Source: Segatella buccae ATCC 33574 (lineage in GTDB: Bacteria > Bacteroidota > Bacteroidia > Bacteroidales > Bacteroidaceae). Taken from it: a DNA stretch of 64,000 nt. A program made the translations under genes and the position numbers. Within the stretch, counting starts at the first letter, position 1. Each line of letters opens with the position of its first letter. Of the stretch, positions 53,199 to 63,154 are shown one piece after another. The stretch lies in the NCBI RefSeq assembly GCF_000184945.1, contig NZ_GL586311.1, positions 2,280,590 to 2,344,589 of the forward strand, given 5' to 3'. The notes below the pieces were generated by a model, which was given only the letters and a program-made list of their open reading frames with translations, was not told the DNA's origin and did not search any database.

Positions 53199-56100
53199 TT
53201 ATCCCTTTTTCTCAACTTTTATGTTGAGTTTGAAATCATCAAATTCGACCTCTGCACCATCATTTTCGGCCACATTGATAGCATCTGCAAGCACCTGTGT
53301 CCTAATGTATTCGCCAAAGGAGGCTATAGCATCATCAACCTGCTTGTTGGAAGCAACCGTGACAATGATGCGATCCGTAATTTCCAGTCCATTCTCTTTA
53401 CGAAGATTCTGAATACGGTTAATCAACTCTCGGGCCATTCCCTCCTTGATCAGTTCGTCAGTAAGCTCTACTTCAAGAGCTACTGTAAGATTGCCATCAT
53501 TGCTTACAAGCCATCCGGGAATGTCTTCACTGATTATCTCCACATCTGCTACCTCAACGGTTGCAAGCTGGCCTTCCACCTCAATGGTGATATTCCCCTG
53601 ACGTTCAAAAGTCGCTATTTGGTTTTGGTCAAGGGTATCCATCTTGGCAGCCACCCCCTTCATAAGTTTGCCAAACTTCTTGCCCATCACACGGAAGTTG
53701 CACTTTACCTTTTTTACTAAAACACCTTGGCCTCCAACAAATTGCAACTCTTTTACATTCACCTCATTTTTGATAAGGTCAGCAACAGCCTCAATGTGAG
53801 CCTTTTGGTCAGAATCGACAGCAGGAATCATAATTTGCTGGAGTGGTTGGCGCACTTTGATATTGACCTTACGGCGCAGAGCAAGAGTCATTGAAGTAAT
53901 CTTTTGCGCCATGCCCATACGTACTTCGAGATCTTTATCCACTATAGCTTCATCGGCTACAGGGAAGTGATCCAAATGAACACTCTCCATCTTGCCACCC
54001 AAATCATGATAGAGCTGGTCGGCGAAGAATGGTGCAAAAGGAGCAATTAACTTGCTGACAGTCATCAAACAGGTATAAAGGGTTTGATAGGCACTCAGTT
54101 TGTCTTCGCTCATCTCCTTACCCCAGAAACGCTTGCGATTGAGACGGACATACCAATTACTCAAGTCATCGTTGACAAAGTTGTCTATCAACCTGCCTGC
54201 ACGAGTAGGATCGAAGTTCTCAAGCTCCGTCTCTACTCCCTTGACGAGGGTAGATAAGCAAGAAAGAATCCAACGATCTATTTCAGGACGTTTGGCCAAA
54301 TCTACTTGGGAAGCCTCCGGATCAAAATTATCTACGTTGGCATAGAGAGCGAAGAAGCTGTATGTATTATACAAAGTGCCGAAAAACTTGCGACGCACTT
54401 CATCAACGCCATTCGGATCGAACTTCAGATTATCCCACGGTTCGGAATTGGTCATCATATAGAAGCGCACGGGGTCAGCTCCATACTTTCCGATCATTTC
54501 AAACGGGTCGGTAACATTACCTACATGTTTGCTCATCTTATTGCCTTTGGCATCAAGTACCAAGCCTGTAGAGATAACATTCTTAAAGGCTACAGAACCG
54601 AAAACCATTGTGGCAATGGCATGGAGGGTGAAGAACCAACCGCGTGTTTGGTCTACCCCTTCATTGATAAAATCGGCAGGGTAGAACTTGGGCGGAATGG
54701 GCATTCCGTTATAACGGCTCTCCACCATTTCCTGACGGTCGGCTTCAGTACCATGCTTCATCTCTCCCTCAAAAGGATAGTGAAGTTGGGCATAAGGCAT
54801 GGAACCGGAGTCAAACCACACATCAATGAGATCAGTCTCACGATACATTGGTTTTCCAGACTCGTTTACAAGGACAATATTATCCACATACGGACGGTGG
54901 AGATCTATCTTATCATAATTTTCTTGGCTGTAATCTCCCGGGACAAAACCTTTTTCTTTCAGCGGATTACCGCTCATAACACCCGCTGCCACACTTTTTT
55001 CTATCTCATCATAGAGTTCCTGAAGACTCCCGATACACTTCTCGCCGCGTTCTTCATCACGCCACACCGGCAACGGGGTTCCCCAAAAGCGGCTACGGGA
55101 AAGATTCCAGTCGTTGAGATTTTCAAGCCAATTACCGAAACGTCCGGTACCGGTAGATTCAGGTTGCCAACGAATGGTTTTGTTGAGTTCAACCATCCGC
55201 TCTTTACATGCCGTATCTTTGATAAACCAAGAGTCAAGAGGGTAATAAAGGATAGGCTTGTCCGTACGCCAACAGTGGGGATAATTATGCACGTGCTTCT
55301 CTATCTTAAAAGCCACCCCTTCCTGCTTCATCTCCATGCAGATGACGATGTTAAGGTCTTCAGCCTTTTCACTGGCTTTCTTGTCCCACACACCATCCTT
55401 GTTAAATTCGGGTGCATAAGCATTCTTCACATAGTCTCCGGCATGATGCCCGTAGGCTTTCTCATCCATGCAGACAGTTACGAAGTTGTGATCAAGTTCG
55501 CTAAGCTCGTAATATTTTCCCTGCAAATCAACCATCGGACGGGTTTCCCCTTTCTTGTTGATAAGAAAAAGACTGGGAATATTAGCTTCTCTCGCAACTT
55601 TGGCATCATCTGCACCGAAGGTGGGAGCAATATGTACAATGCCCGTACCATCTTCTGTGGTCACATAATCACCGGAAATTACACGAAAAGCCTCACTCTC
55701 CATCTCAACGAAGCTATCTCGTCCATCCTCACTCGTAAATACCTTATTAGTATGCTTTTGCGCATACTCCTGAACAAAAGTAGCTGCCAAATCATCTACT
55801 TTTTCGCATGGCTTGACCCAAGGCATGAGTTGGGCATAATGCAAGCCCACAAGCTCGCTCCCTTTGTAACGACCAATAACCTTGAACGGTACTATTTTTT
55901 TCTCCTTGTCGAAATCAGGAAGCTTACCCTCTTTTATCTCCTGTTCCGGATTGAGATAGGCACTCACACGACTCTCGGCCATGATTAGTGTCATTGGAGT
56001 GCCATCATAAAGATTGTAAGTCTGTATGGCAACATAATCAATCTTCGGACCTACACAGAGTGCTGTGTTTGAAGGCAGCGTCCAAGGAGTCGTTGTCCAA

Positions 56101-56813
56101 GCGAGGAAATAGGGTTTGCCCCATTCTGTCCACTCCGTACGCGGATCCTTAATAAGGAATTGTGCCGTAACGGTGGTATCTTTCACATCGCGATAGCAAC
56201 CCGGCTGGTTGAGTTCGTGAGAGCTGAGCCCCGTACCGGCCGCAGGCGAATAAGGTTGGATGGTATAACCCTTATAAAGTAACCCTTTGTTGTAAAGCTG
56301 TTTGAGCAACCACCACAAAGTCTCAATATACTTATTGTCGTAAGTGATATACGGATGATCAAGATCTACAAAGTAGCCCATCTTTTCCGTCAGCGAACGC
56401 CATTCGGCCGTGAACTTCATCACGTTCTCGCGACAACGGCGGTTATATTCCTCTGTGGAAATATATTTTTCTGAAGCCTTGTTATCAATGTCTTTCTTTG
56501 TTATGCCGAGTTCTTTCTCCACTCCAAGTTCAACGGGCAACCCGTGGGTATCCCATCCGGCTTTACGGTGAACCTGAAACCCCTTCATGGTCTTATATCT
56601 GTTGAAAGTATCTTTAATTGAGCGAGCGAGCACATGGTGAATTCCAGGATGACCATTGGCCGAAGGAGGTCCCTCAAAGAAAACAAACTGAGGGCATCCG
56701 TCACGTTCATCAATGGATTTGTGAAAGATATCCTTTTCCTCCCACTCCTTCAAAACTTCATTGTTGGTCTGTGTCAAATCAAGACCATTATGCTCGGCAA
56801 ATCTCTTAGCCAT
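53199..56813 (-). CDS. ileS: Isoleucine--tRNA ligase (long, eukaryote-like type)
   Basis: This 1204-residue class I synthetase charges tRNA-Ile. The HIGH-type motif reads HPGIHH within PPSANGHPGIHHVLARSIKD, and the KMSKS motif reads KMSKH in GNKMSKHVGN. A full editing domain (WTTTPWTLPSNTALCVG, GTGIVHIAPTFGADD) is present, with a long C-terminal region as in the type that Bacteroidetes share with eukaryotes. No N-terminal extension. Promoter at 56851. Confidence 0.97.
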   Translation of the reverse strand: MAKRFAEHNGLDLTQTNNEVLKEWEEKDIFHKSIDERDGCPQFVFFEGPPSANGHPGIHHVLARSIKDTFNRYKTMKGFQVHRKAGWDTHGLPVELGVEKELGITKKDIDNKASEKYISTEEYNRRCRENVMKFTAEWRSLTEKMGYFVDLDHPYITYDNKYIETLWWLLKQLYNKGLLYKGYTIQPYSPAAGTGLSSHELNQPGCYRDVKDTTVTAQFLIKDPRTEWTEWGKPYFLAWTTTPWTLPSNTALCVGPKIDYVAIQTYNLYDGTPMTLIMAESRVSAYLNPEQEIKEGKLPDFDKEKKIVPFKVIGRYKGSELVGLHYAQLMPWVKPCEKVDDLAATFVQEYAQKHTNKVFTSEDGRDSFVEMESEAFRVISGDYVTTEDGTGIVHIAPTFGADDAKVAREANIPSLFLINKKGETRPMVDLQGKYYELSELDHNFVTVCMDEKAYGHHAGDYVKNAYAPEFNKDGVWDKKASEKAEDLNIVICMEMKQEGVAFKIEKHVHNYPHCWRTDKPILYYPLDSWFIKDTACKERMVELNKTIRWQPESTGTGRFGNWLENLNDWNLSRSRFWGTPLPVWRDEERGEKCIGSLQELYDEIEKSVAAGVMSGNPLKEKGFVPGDYSQENYDKIDLHRPYVDNIVLVNESGKPMYRETDLIDVWFDSGSMPYAQLHYPFEGEMKHGTEADRQEMVESRYNGMPIPPKFYPADFINEGVDQTRGWFFTLHAIATMVFGSVAFKNVISTGLVLDAKGNKMSKHVGNVTDPFEMIGKYGADPVRFYMMTNSEPWDNLKFDPNGVDEVRRKFFGTLYNTYSFFALYANVDNFDPEASQVDLAKRPEIDRWILSCLSTLVKGVETELENFDPTRAGRLIDNFVNDDLSNWYVRLNRKRFWGKEMSEDKLSAYQTLYTCLMTVSKLIAPFAPFFADQLYHDLGGKMESVHLDHFPVADEAIVDKDLEVRMGMAQKITSMTLALRRKVNIKVRQPLQQIMIPAVDSDQKAHIEAVADLIKNEVNVKELQFVGGQGVLVKKVKCNFRVMGKKFGKLMKGVAAKMDTLDQNQIATFERQGNITIEVEGQLATVEVADVEIISEDIPGWLVSNDGNLTVALEVELTDELIKEGMARELINRIQNLRKENGLEITDRIIVTVASNKQVDDAIASFGEYIRTQVLADAINVAENDGAEVEFDDFKLNIKVEKKG

Positions 56814-56850
56814 ATATCTTATTACTTTATTTATATGCTTTATTAGTCCG

Positions 56851-56881
56851 CAAAGATAGTAAAAAAATATCAGTAGGCAAA
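56851..56881 (-). promoter_or_regulatory. Promoter of ileS
   Basis: The minus strand shows TTTG (56878-56881), 19 bases and TATCTTTG (56851-56858). The -33 element lies just beyond the nadE stop (56884). Confidence 0.8.
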
Positions 56882-56883
56882 AT

Positions 56884-58839
56884 CTACAATAAACTTTCTG
56901 CCTCGGCTAACCATATTGCCGAGGAAGCATCACTTGGCATACGCCAATCGCCACGTGGAGAAAGACTTACATTCCCCACTTTAGGACCATCGGGCAGACA
57001 ACTACGCTTAAATTGTTGACTGAAGAAGCGTCGCAAGAAAACAACCAACCATTTTTGGACAATAATCTCATCATAAACACCTTCAAAAGCCCGACAAGCC
57101 AAGAAGAAAAGCTTTTTGGGGCGAAAACCAAAACGCAGAAAATAATAGAGGAAAAAGTCATGAAGCTCATAAGGGCCTACAAGATCTTCCGTTTTCTGCC
57201 GGATCTCTCCGGATTCGTCAGCCGGAGTAAGTTCAGGACTGATAGGGGTATCTACTATATCAAGCAAAGTCACACGCGACTTTTCGTCAACACCACTCTC
57301 GGCCACATAGCGCACCATGTGTTGAATGAGCGTTTTGGGAACACTGGCATTAACACCATACATACTCATGTGATCACCATTGTAGGTAGCCCATCCCAAG
57401 GCAAGTTCAGAAAGGTCACCGGTCCCTACAACAATTCCGCCCAGTTCATTACTCAAATCCATGAGAATTTGTGTTCTTTCGCGAGCCTGTGCATTTTCAT
57501 AAGTCACATCATGGACGGAAATGTCGTGTCCTATATCTTTAAAATGTTGTTCAACTGCATCTGCAATGCTAATTTCCCGTATTGTCACACCAAGACTTCC
57601 CATCAAGGTAATGGCATTACGATAAGTCCGATCTGTAGTACCGAAGCCCGGCATCGTCACGCCGATAATATCCTTACGGTTCATCCCCAACTTGTCAAAA
57701 GCCTTGACACAGACCAGCAGAGCCAACGTGGAATCAAGCCCACCGCTAATACCCAAAATCAGATGCTTAGCACCTGTATGAACGATACGTTTAGCCACCC
57801 CCATGAGTTGGATGTTGAATATTTCCTCACAAGTAACTCCCATTTCTGCCTCATGGGGGATAAAAGGATGGGCATCTATCTCACGTTCCAAGACAAAGTC
57901 GCGCCGATTGAAAGGAGCGAGCATTTCAATATTATGAACGGAATACCTACCACTCCGAATGGCATATTTCACATTCCGCTGGGCATTGACATAAGTAGAA
58001 TTAGTACGACGCTCAGATCGCAGTTTCTCTATATCTATCTGTGCTATACGCATCTGTGGTTCAAGGGAGAAACGTTCGCCTTCGGCTATAAGAGAGCCAT
58101 TTTCATAAATCAAGGCATTCCCTCCGAAAACCACATCCTGCGTACTCTCACCAAATCCACAACTGCTATAAATATACCCTGTGATCGTACGGGCACTTTG
58201 TTGGGCCAACAAACTTTTTAAGTAAGTATGCTTCCCGCTCAGTTCATCACTGGCAGAGAGATTGAATATCAACTCGGCACCCGCCAAGGCAAGTTTATTA
58301 CTTGGTGGAGCCGGAGCCCATACATCCTCACAGTTTTCTACTCCAAACTGTGCACCTTCGGAAGTAATAAAAATCTGCGGATCGGGAGTAACCGTGATGC
58401 GGTGACCTGCAAACCGGACAGTTGTCTCACGCAGATCTTGGGCTGAAGCAAACCACCGCTTCTCATAAAATTCACGATAATTGGGCAAATATGTTTTGGG
58501 AACAAGTCCAAGTATCTTGCCATGCTGGATGATTGCAGCACAATTTAGAAGCAGATCTCCGACAACGACAGGAAGTCCGACAATAGAGATAATGTCAAGT
58601 TGACGAGTAAAGTCAAGTAACATCATCATTGCTGTTTCTGCAGACTCAAGCAGCATTTGTTGAAGAAACAGATCCTGACACGTATAACCGGTTATACAGA
58701 GTTCCGGAAACACAATAATCTCCACCCCTTGCCCTTCTGCCAGTGCTATCTGGCTTTCTATCTGTCTGGTGTTGAACTTCACATCGCCTACCTTTACCGA
58801 AGGTATGGCCGTTGCAACCTTAATAAAGCCGTATTCCAT
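56884..58839 (-). CDS. nadE: Glutamine-dependent NAD+ synthase
   Basis: This 651-residue two-domain enzyme carries an N-terminal nitrilase-type glutaminase (residues about 1-280: Glu in [11 protein letters not shown], Lys in [19 protein letters not shown], Cys in [11 protein letters not shown]). The C-terminal NAD synthetase domain has the P-loop [14 protein letters not shown] and [12 protein letters not shown]. It converts deamido-NAD+ to NAD+. I use the ATG at 58839; the ATG at 58848 adds three residues. It follows the Smr gene after a few bases. Confidence 0.95.
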   Translation of the reverse strand: MEYGFIKVATAIPSVKVGDVKFNTRQIESQIALAEGQGVEIIVFPELCITGYTCQDLFLQQMLLESAETAMMMLLDFTRQLDIISIVGLPVVVGDLLLNCAAIIQHGKILGLVPKTYLPNYREFYEKRWFASAQDLRETTVRFAGHRITVTPDPQIFITSEGAQFGVENCEDVWAPAPPSNKLALAGAELIFNLSASDELSGKHTYLKSLLAQQSARTITGYIYSSCGFGESTQDVVFGGNALIYENGSLIAEGERFSLEPQMRIAQIDIEKLRSERRTNSTYVNAQRNVKYAIRSGRYSVHNIEMLAPFNRRDFVLEREIDAHPFIPHEAEMGVTCEEIFNIQLMGVAKRIVHTGAKHLILGISGGLDSTLALLVCVKAFDKLGMNRKDIIGVTMPGFGTTDRTYRNAITLMGSLGVTIREISIADAVEQHFKDIGHDISVHDVTYENAQARERTQILMDLSNELGGIVVGTGDLSELALGWATYNGDHMSMYGVNASVPKTLIQHMVRYVAESGVDEKSRVTLLDIVDTPISPELTPADESGEIRQKTEDLVGPYELHDFFLYYFLRFGFRPKKLFFLACRAFEGVYDEIIVQKWLVVFLRRFFSQQFKRSCLPDGPKVGNVSLSPRGDWRMPSDASSAIWLAEAESLL

Positions 58840-58852
58840 TTTAACCAATATG

Positions 58853-59995
58853 TTATTTCACTGTAATCTGTGTCGCTCCGTAACCATATTCTTGAAATGA
58901 AGCATCCTGATAGGCATAACCTTTATATCGATAGTTCAGCTCATGGATAAGTGCATGGCGCAATACTCCTTCGCCTTTACCATGAATGAAAACGACACGC
59001 ATACCTTTTTTGCCTTTAAGTCCATCCAGGGTCTTTTTGAAAACATCCAACTGGTAATGCAGAATATCAGCGGCATTCATTCCGGCCGTGGTTTCCAACA
59101 ATTCTGTTGCGTGCAAATCAACAACAAGGGTACCATCGTCCTTTACCCGTTTCTGTTTCCGTGAGTCGGTTACAATTTTGTCCTCTTTATACATTTGTTC
59201 CTTCAGACGCTTGGAATCCACAACAAGCGGCCGAGCGATCTTATCGTTTTCTACAATGGTAAACAACAAAGCCGGTTGCTCGAAGAAATCATTTTCTTGG
59301 AAGGTATGAAGTTTGTAAAACTTCACCGGATCAACACGAAACTGAACGTCTGTTACCGGTTTAAGCAGAAAAGTCCTTTCACGCTTAAACGCTGTAAACT
59401 GGATTGTTATGCGTCCAAGTTCGTTCAAGGCTTCACGACCGAACTCTTCTAAAAACAATTTAGTATTCGGCTCGACTTCCCCTTCGCCTCTCAATGTCCA
59501 AGCATTTCCCTCTGCTACAAGATAGCTGAAATGAATGGAATAGTTACTGTCATTGACAAAATAAGTCTCAAATCTGGTATTGGTTATCTCCTTGACATCT
59601 ACCGGTACAAAGGCCAGATAAGCTGACAATTTATTTCCACCCTGTCGCTCTTCTGCATGGGAGCGGAATGTCACTTCACGGTCAGCCGGATCGTAATCAT
59701 CAACCTCCATGCTGATTTCTTCGTGACCTTCCGCTAACTTGGCCTTAACGCTTTTGCCGTCGCTAAGTAGCCCCTCTTCGTGACGCTGCATGGCTTCCGC
59801 TTGTGCATCCATCTTTGCAGAGACCATCTTCCCCATGCTGTAATCATCAGTATTTACTACGACGACATCACGGATAGAAGTAGGAATTTGGAAACCATCC
59901 TCGTCTTCAACCAGAACAATATCTTTTCCTTTAAAACCGGCAATCTTACCACCACCGGTCTCACTTAGAAACCTTACAGTATCCCCTATTTTCAT
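58853..59995 (-). CDS. DUF2027/Smr domain protein (MutS2 C-terminus-like)
   Basis: This 380-residue protein starts with an SH3-like segment (MKIGDTVRFLSETGGGKIAGFKGKDIVLVEDEDGFQIP), then a beta-rich central region of the DUF2027 type. The C-terminal Smr domain (about residues 300-380) has VDLHATEL and MRVVFIHGKGEGVLRHAL. Smr domains are nucleases or nucleic acid binders related to the MutS2 tail. The HGKGxG motif is intact and the LDLH-type motif reads VDLH. The cellular role is unknown. First gene before nadE, with a -7 box at 60083. Confidence 0.85.
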   Translation of the reverse strand: MKIGDTVRFLSETGGGKIAGFKGKDIVLVEDEDGFQIPTSIRDVVVVNTDDYSMGKMVSAKMDAQAEAMQRHEEGLLSDGKSVKAKLAEGHEEISMEVDDYDPADREVTFRSHAEERQGGNKLSAYLAFVPVDVKEITNTRFETYFVNDSNYSIHFSYLVAEGNAWTLRGEGEVEPNTKLFLEEFGREALNELGRITIQFTAFKRERTFLLKPVTDVQFRVDPVKFYKLHTFQENDFFEQPALLFTIVENDKIARPLVVDSKRLKEQMYKEDKIVTDSRKQKRVKDDGTLVVDLHATELLETTAGMNAADILHYQLDVFKKTLDGLKGKKGMRVVFIHGKGEGVLRHALIHELNYRYKGYAYQDASFQEYGYGATQITVK

Positions 59996-60082
59996 AATCG
60001 TATTTTTTAATTCTTCACTATTGAGTGAGAATAATGTTCATAACCCCACCTTACCATGAGCTCCGTCACAAGGTGTTAGCTG

Positions 60083-60090
60083 CAAAAGTA
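60083..60090 (-). promoter_or_regulatory. -7 box for the Smr gene-nadE unit
   Basis: The minus strand reads TACTTTTG, giving a leader of about 80 bases. No -33 TTTG. I see nothing else in the 275-base gap 59996-60270. Confidence 0.45.
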
Positions 60091-60270
60091 ATGCTTTTAG
60101 TTCACACAGACAGTGCTTTTACCATAACTTTTTCTTGAAAATGTTTCTTTTTCATCTTTATTGACAAGGAGCCCATTCAAAAAGATAGTCAAGCCCATGA
60201 TACATAGATATTCTCATTATAGTTTATCAAGATGTCTCTTGGGGAGCTACCATGTGACTTTAAACCAATA

Positions 60271-61545
60271 TCATGGAATGAGCAGACTGCTGTCTCCATA
60301 GCTCAAAAAACGGAAGTCATGCTTCAAGGCATAGTCGTAGACCTTCTTCCAATCCCCCTTCAAAAATGCACTGACTAGAAGGAGAAGTGTGCTCTGCGGT
60401 TGGTGAAAATTGGTAATGAGCATCTTCACGATCTTATATTCGTAGCCGGGTGCTATGATTATTTGTGTACTTGAATGCAGGGCCTCCAAACCATTACGAT
60501 CCAAATATGATAGAATGTTACGAATAGCTTGTTCCGGCGTTATACCTTCCACCGTCTTTCCGTTTCTCCCATTGTCATAAGGATCCCATTGGCCAACATG
60601 CAAGTCTTCTTCCGAAGCCTCCGGATGATGTTCCAAGTAGAGACCTATATAATAAAGGCTCTCCAATGTGCGCACACTGGTTGTCCCCACTGCTATGGCC
60701 GAACATCCATATTCAAGTAACCGTTCAAAGGTGTGCCGATGCACCACAATATATTCCGCATGCATTTTATGCCCTGCAATCTCCATGCTCTTCACCGGTT
60801 TGAATGTTCCCGCACCGACATGGAGCGTCACTTCATCACGCACAATGCCATGCCTATCTACATCGGCAAGCACGTCATCGGTAAAATGAAGACCGGCCGT
60901 GGGAGCAGCCACACTGCCCTTTATCTTCGAATAGACTGTTTGGTAAGTCGTTTTGTCGCTCTCCTGCGTTGCACGGTTAAGATACGGGGGAATAGGCAGC
61001 TCACCGACAGCCTCAAGAATCTCGGCAAAGGAGACCTGCTGATTGTCCCAATCAAAATCTACCCAATAGTTGGTTCCACCGCCATGTACCGTCATGTTTT
61101 TTTGTCGGTCATCAAGCTGTTCATCACGCAACATGGTAGCCGTAAGGGTAAGACGATTTCCCTTAATATCAAAATTCCGACGGAGCATCCCCTCTTTCCA
61201 CTTTTTCAAATTGCCTATCATACACAGCCAAGAGCAATGGCCTGACGTCTGAAACATCAGTTCATAGTCAGTGGGCATCGCCGGCTCCATCAGAAAGACC
61301 TCTATCAATGCTCCCGTTTCTTTTCGAAAATGCATACGAGCCTGAATCACCCGCGTATTATTAAACACCATCAAAGCCCTGTTCGGTAAGTGGTCGGTAA
61401 GGTGGTAGAACACATCTTCCCCCACTTCACCATGTTTATAGAGCAAAAGCTTAGAATGGTCTCTTGGAACTATAGGGAACTTCGCTATGCGCTCCTCAAG
61501 AAGTTCATAATTATAATCACTGATTCTAATATGTTTTGTTTCCAT
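60271..61545 (-). CDS. queA: S-adenosylmethionine:tRNA ribosyltransferase-isomerase QueA
   Basis: QueA transfers the ribosyl part of SAM to preQ1 in tRNA, forming epoxyqueuosine at the wobble position. The 424-residue protein is longer than the E. coli form (about 355). It has the family motifs RALMVFNNTRVIQARM, KGSVAAPTAGLHFTDDVL, HVGAGTFKPV and a C-terminal TNFHQPQSTLLLLVSAFLKGDWKKVYDYALKHDFRFLSYGD. It is 9 bases downstream of the PAP2 gene. Other queuosine genes are not in the window. Confidence 0.93.
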   Translation of the reverse strand: METKHIRISDYNYELLEERIAKFPIVPRDHSKLLLYKHGEVGEDVFYHLTDHLPNRALMVFNNTRVIQARMHFRKETGALIEVFLMEPAMPTDYELMFQTSGHCSWLCMIGNLKKWKEGMLRRNFDIKGNRLTLTATMLRDEQLDDRQKNMTVHGGGTNYWVDFDWDNQQVSFAEILEAVGELPIPPYLNRATQESDKTTYQTVYSKIKGSVAAPTAGLHFTDDVLADVDRHGIVRDEVTLHVGAGTFKPVKSMEIAGHKMHAEYIVVHRHTFERLLEYGCSAIAVGTTSVRTLESLYYIGLYLEHHPEASEEDLHVGQWDPYDNGRNGKTVEGITPEQAIRNILSYLDRNGLEALHSSTQIIIAPGYEYKIVKMLITNFHQPQSTLLLLVSAFLKGDWKKVYDYALKHDFRFLSYGDSSLLIP

Positions 61546-61554
61546 TTTCTGTTA

Positions 61555-62247
61555 TTATACGATTAAACTTTTAATCAACGCATACATACATGTGAGTACA
61601 ATGGTAGTCACAACCATGTCTATGCCGGTAAAGTCGTAACCCGAAGGCGTATATTGTGTGGATACATAAGTGGAGTCAGGCGATATTTTCTGATAGGTCC
61701 GCAAATAGGCATAATAAGCAAGGCTTCCGGAAATACTTCCCCACAACAATCCTACAAGTATGTCGAAAGGATAATGAGCACCAAGGTACAAACGCGTCCA
61801 ACAGTTGATCAACGACCACCCTATCAGAAAGCAACTGAGCATACGGGATCTGACCAACAAGCAAAAAAATATGGCCAACGACATTGTGTTAGAAGCATGT
61901 GCCGAGAAGAAACTAAAACCGTCAGGGCGATAATTCCCCACGACATCAAAGGTATATCTCCATATAGGGTCATTGCATGGACGAAAGCGTGCCACAAGGG
62001 GTTTCACAACACCATCGGCCATACCATCGGATAGAAAGAGACAAAAAGCTACACTTGCCATTACCAAAGTTATCTGCCGCATCGTCTCATTGTTTTTCAT
62101 CACAAGATAGAAGAGAACCATATAGAGCGGAAGCCATGTCAATCCTGATGTGAGTGTCATTGCCACTCCATCCAAAACTTGGGAATTGCTTCCATTAAAC
62201 CAGTATAACAGTTCTCTGTCAATACTCATCCAATTTTCAATGGTCAT
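61555..62247 (-). CDS. PAP2-family membrane phosphatase
   Basis: This 230-residue protein has about six membrane segments and the three PAP2 motifs: KPLVARFRP (C1), FFSAHASNT (C2, the His of PSGH) and CWTRLYLGAHYPFDI (C3, Arg and His). These enzymes act on lipid pyrophosphates or phosphates at the outer face of the inner membrane. Candidates include undecaprenyl pyrophosphate, phosphatidate or lipid A phosphate, and sequence alone does not decide. Probably cotranscribed with queA. Confidence 0.88.
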   Translation of the reverse strand: MTIENWMSIDRELLYWFNGSNSQVLDGVAMTLTSGLTWLPLYMVLFYLVMKNNETMRQITLVMASVAFCLFLSDGMADGVVKPLVARFRPCNDPIWRYTFDVVGNYRPDGFSFFSAHASNTMSLAIFFCLLVRSRMLSCFLIGWSLINCWTRLYLGAHYPFDILVGLLWGSISGSLAYYAYLRTYQKISPDSTYVSTQYTPSGYDFTGIDMVVTTIVLTCMYALIKSLIV

Positions 62248-62364
62248 ACTCCATAAACTTTATTCACCGTCAACTTCTATCTTGCAAGCACAAGAAGAAA
62301 AGATTTCATTCTCGGTTATCCCTTTCTAAGACACTCCAAACTTCTTGCTTTGTCCGCCTTTTCA

Positions 62365-63153
62365 TCAGATTTTCTCTATCTGCGAAGCCGGAATCCATCC
62401 TTCGCGACCATCCGCAAGCCGAATGCCACGCCAGTCTTTCATCCCTTCATCCGTAATATTCACCTTGGTGCCTTCATGAATGACAAACTGATCTGTCCCG
62501 TTATCTGTAGGGGTTTTCTTCACTACTGCCGATGGCACAATCACAATGGCACCTGTGCGGCACGTAAGTTCCTTATATTGCTGATAGGCAAAAAGATTAC
62601 TAAAAATGAAGAGGAAAAATAAGGCCAATCCCATGAAAAAACTTAGTTTTCTCATCCACACCCGCGGAGAAAAGAGGTAGACCAAGGCAAGCAATAAAGC
62701 AATCATGATGGACAAAATAGCACAACATGCCCATCCGTCAACACTGGTATAATTGACAAGTGTCTTGTACCAAGTCACAAAAAACATCTCACTTTCAGGA
62801 GTTATTTTATCAATCGTTTTGGATCGGGCAAACTCGAGGTTGAAACGGATATCTGCATTACCCGGTTGCATCAACATGGCACGCTCATAGTTGAGTATGG
62901 CTTTTGTTATATTGTCAAGCCGGAAATAAGCGTTTCCCAGATTGTAATATATATCTGCATTCGCACCACTACGCAATACCTCCTCATAGTCTTTTACCGC
63001 TTGCTGATAATCTCCCTTGGTATATTCAGCATCGGCATTTTCCTTCGTAACAGCCCGCACACCGGATGACAAGCCCAGCATCAATATCAGCAATGTTGCG
63101 CTTTGAACCACCCACATGGCCCTACGTGTCCATTGATATTTATCTCGCTTCAT
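62365..63153 (-). CDS. batE: BatE-like TPR protein with SH3 domain
   Basis: This 262-residue protein has an N-terminal membrane segment (about 14-34) followed by two TPR units (AEYTKGDYQQAVKDYEEVLRSG, ADIYYNLGNAYFRLDNITKAILNYERAML). Two further membrane segments lie near residues 140-195. The C-terminal bacterial SH3-like domain (VVKKTPTDNGTDQFVIHEGTKVNI) ends in WIPASQIEKI. This is the layout of BatE from the Bacteroides aerotolerance locus. It begins one base after the batD stop. The exact role in stress tolerance is not settled. Confidence 0.87.
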   Translation of the reverse strand: MKRDKYQWTRRAMWVVQSATLLILMLGLSSGVRAVTKENADAEYTKGDYQQAVKDYEEVLRSGANADIYYNLGNAYFRLDNITKAILNYERAMLMQPGNADIRFNLEFARSKTIDKITPESEMFFVTWYKTLVNYTSVDGWACCAILSIMIALLLALVYLFSPRVWMRKLSFFMGLALFFLFIFSNLFAYQQYKELTCRTGAIVIVPSAVVKKTPTDNGTDQFVIHEGTKVNITDEGMKDWRGIRLADGREGWIPASQIEKI

Positions 63154-63154
63154 A

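Noticed and set aside
54306..55988. Plus-strand open frame of 560 codons opposite ileS
   Set aside because: Antisense shadow; ileS motifs are complete on the minus strand and the frame has no domain or promoter.
57013..58221. Plus-strand open frame of 402 codons opposite nadE
   Set aside because: Antisense shadow of a gene with intact glutaminase and synthetase motifs.
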